DNA of 64,000 nt, taken from Amaranthus tricolor. Lineage: Eukaryota > Streptophyta > Magnoliopsida > Caryophyllales > Amaranthaceae. A program made the translations under genes and the position numbers. The stretch is taken from NCBI RefSeq assembly GCF_026212465.1, contig NC_080053.1, forward strand, positions 18,458,806 through 18,522,805, read 5' to 3'. The notes under the pieces were generated by a model that was not told the DNA's origin, made no database searches, and saw nothing but the letters and a program-made list of their open reading frames with translations. Positions 62,796-64,000 of the stretch are shown here, one piece after another; within the stretch, counting starts at the first letter, position 1; the number at the start of each line of letters is the position of its first letter.

Positions 62796-64000
62796 CTAGG
62801 TAATAAAGGGCATTCAAACTAGTATTCTAATAATATAAGCCTACCAAATTAGTTGTGATAATATAAGGCCATGTATTCATTATGGGTTCAAACATTAAAG
62901 GCTACCTCCACTTTGTTGTTTCCATGTGCAATGCACAGCTTTCAAAGCATGTGTTCGAGGTTCAATATGTATAGATGCATTTCATAAAATGTAATATAAA
63001 GTATATAGTAAAATTCTATATGTCGAGACAAATCAAACAATATTTCACATAGATATAATTCAACTTGTAGATCATGAGAAACCATATACAAATTTCTCTC
63101 TCCTTAAATAGAATATTCCATATGTGGAAACATCAAAGAAAAGAAAAGGAATAAAAATAAATACATGGGAGTAGGAGAAACTTTTAGCTTTTGTTTCATT
63201 ATAAAATTCACATTAATATTAATAAAAGAAAAAAAATATTATGTAAAACCTAGCTTACTTCTAGGAGGAGTTAAAGGTTTATTTAAGGTTTCACGTTTTT
63301 TCAAGTACTATTTTCTTCATCTTTCTTATCTTTTGAAAACACCTAAAATTTCATAGTTCTTTTCAATGGGCAGCCACATAATTCCCATTATACAGCGATG
63401 AAATCAAGGATTGTCACTATTTCTCTCATTCATCTTCTTGCAATATATTTTTTCTAGGTAACTGATCTTTCATTTTTCTTCTCTTTCAAGAAAACCCATC
63501 ATTTTTTAATCAATTATGTTATCCCTTAATCGTGCGTTTTGACCTATAATTGAATAGAGATTCACTAGAAAAGTGAGTGAATCATTCGCATTGCTTCATA
63601 ATATGGCTCATGAGCATGTTTCCTCCATAGTTGCGTGAGTCTTGGACATCTACTTTGTTCTTGTAGATGGTTACTAAAATATTTCTATAGTCATTACACA
63701 TCTTGTGTGTCCTCCATATCTCGTTGAATTAGTCATTAGCCTAATTACTCCAATTGAACCCCGGGCATCTCTATACCTCAGAAGGTATTTGTATGACTCC
63801 TTAAAAAGGCAAAAGCGCATCGAGGCGCAAAAGGTACTTAGATCCTAGGTGTGAATCAAAAGGCACGACTCTTTTGTAGGCGAGTCGCACTTTATCACTA
63901 AAAGCTTTAAAATTAATTTTAAAACGTATTTGATAGTTGATACTTAAAATAACAAGACACTTATTATATTATATGTATTATATTATATTATACTAACATA
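62796..64000. other. Remaining ARIADNE intron or upstream DNA
   Basis: AT-rich with no supported gene. An AGGCG/GGCGCAAAAGG-type phrase (63800-63895) resembles one near 60050-60125 and may be an old dispersed repeat. Confidence 0.4.

Overview
The window is nuclear DNA from a flowering plant, a eudicot. It is AT-rich, its genes have introns with GT-AG borders, its proteins belong to plant families (FAR1, AINTEGUMENTA-like, PEPR receptor kinase, ARIADNE ligase, CNX3), and it is densely packed with plant transposon types. A Caryophyllales host (spinach, beet, quinoa group) is a guess from overall resemblance only.

Left third (1 to about 18,400): a nested transposon. The host layer looks like a Mutator-like element. 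It carries a FAR1-type transposase relative on the + strand (988-2705) and an eight-exon Ulp1-protease-like gene on the - strand (17812-14363), tail to tail. Introns of both genes carry copies of the same 112-bp repeat, nine of them in tandem at 1-960. Between the two genes sits a young Copia retrotransposon of SIRE-like layout (3490-14151) with 1.26-kb LTRs, a 5-bp target duplication (CAAAT), gag, pol and a broken third reading frame.

Middle (18,400 to 38,450): AT-rich spacer with mobile elements. An (AT)63 run lies at 18550. A hAT element (20134-23981, 8-bp duplication TTACCTAC) has captured part of the molybdenum-cofactor gene CNX3. A 1,045-bp Harbinger derivative (24086-25130) is followed by a foldback MITE. 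An RTE-type LINE remnant (29895-31308) precedes the orphan 3' end of an AINTEGUMENTA-like gene (32174-32958). A complete Harbinger element (34357-38448) has both of its genes open and shares both ends with the 1,045-bp derivative.

Right (38,450 to 64,000): three host genes. They are a PEPR-type LRR receptor kinase (38979-42914, +, two exons, foldback MITE in its intron), a TMEM62-like membrane metallophosphoesterase (48019-52998, +, four exons, Tourist-like MITE in intron 1), and the last eight exons of an ARIADNE RBR ubiquitin ligase (61058-56846, -), whose 5' part lies beyond the right edge. Between them are Stowaway-like and foldback MITEs, a CACTA terminus, a Gypsy gag remnant and LINE tails.

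The host genes do not form an operon or shared pathway. PEPR acts in danger-peptide perception, ARIADNE in ubiquitin transfer, and TMEM62-like is a predicted membrane phosphoesterase. The most unusual features are the composite FAR1/Ulp1 element with its repeat-filled introns, a short word (CTGTTCC) recurring throughout the Copia element, the CNX3-bearing hAT, and the Harbinger element with its derivative 10 kb away.
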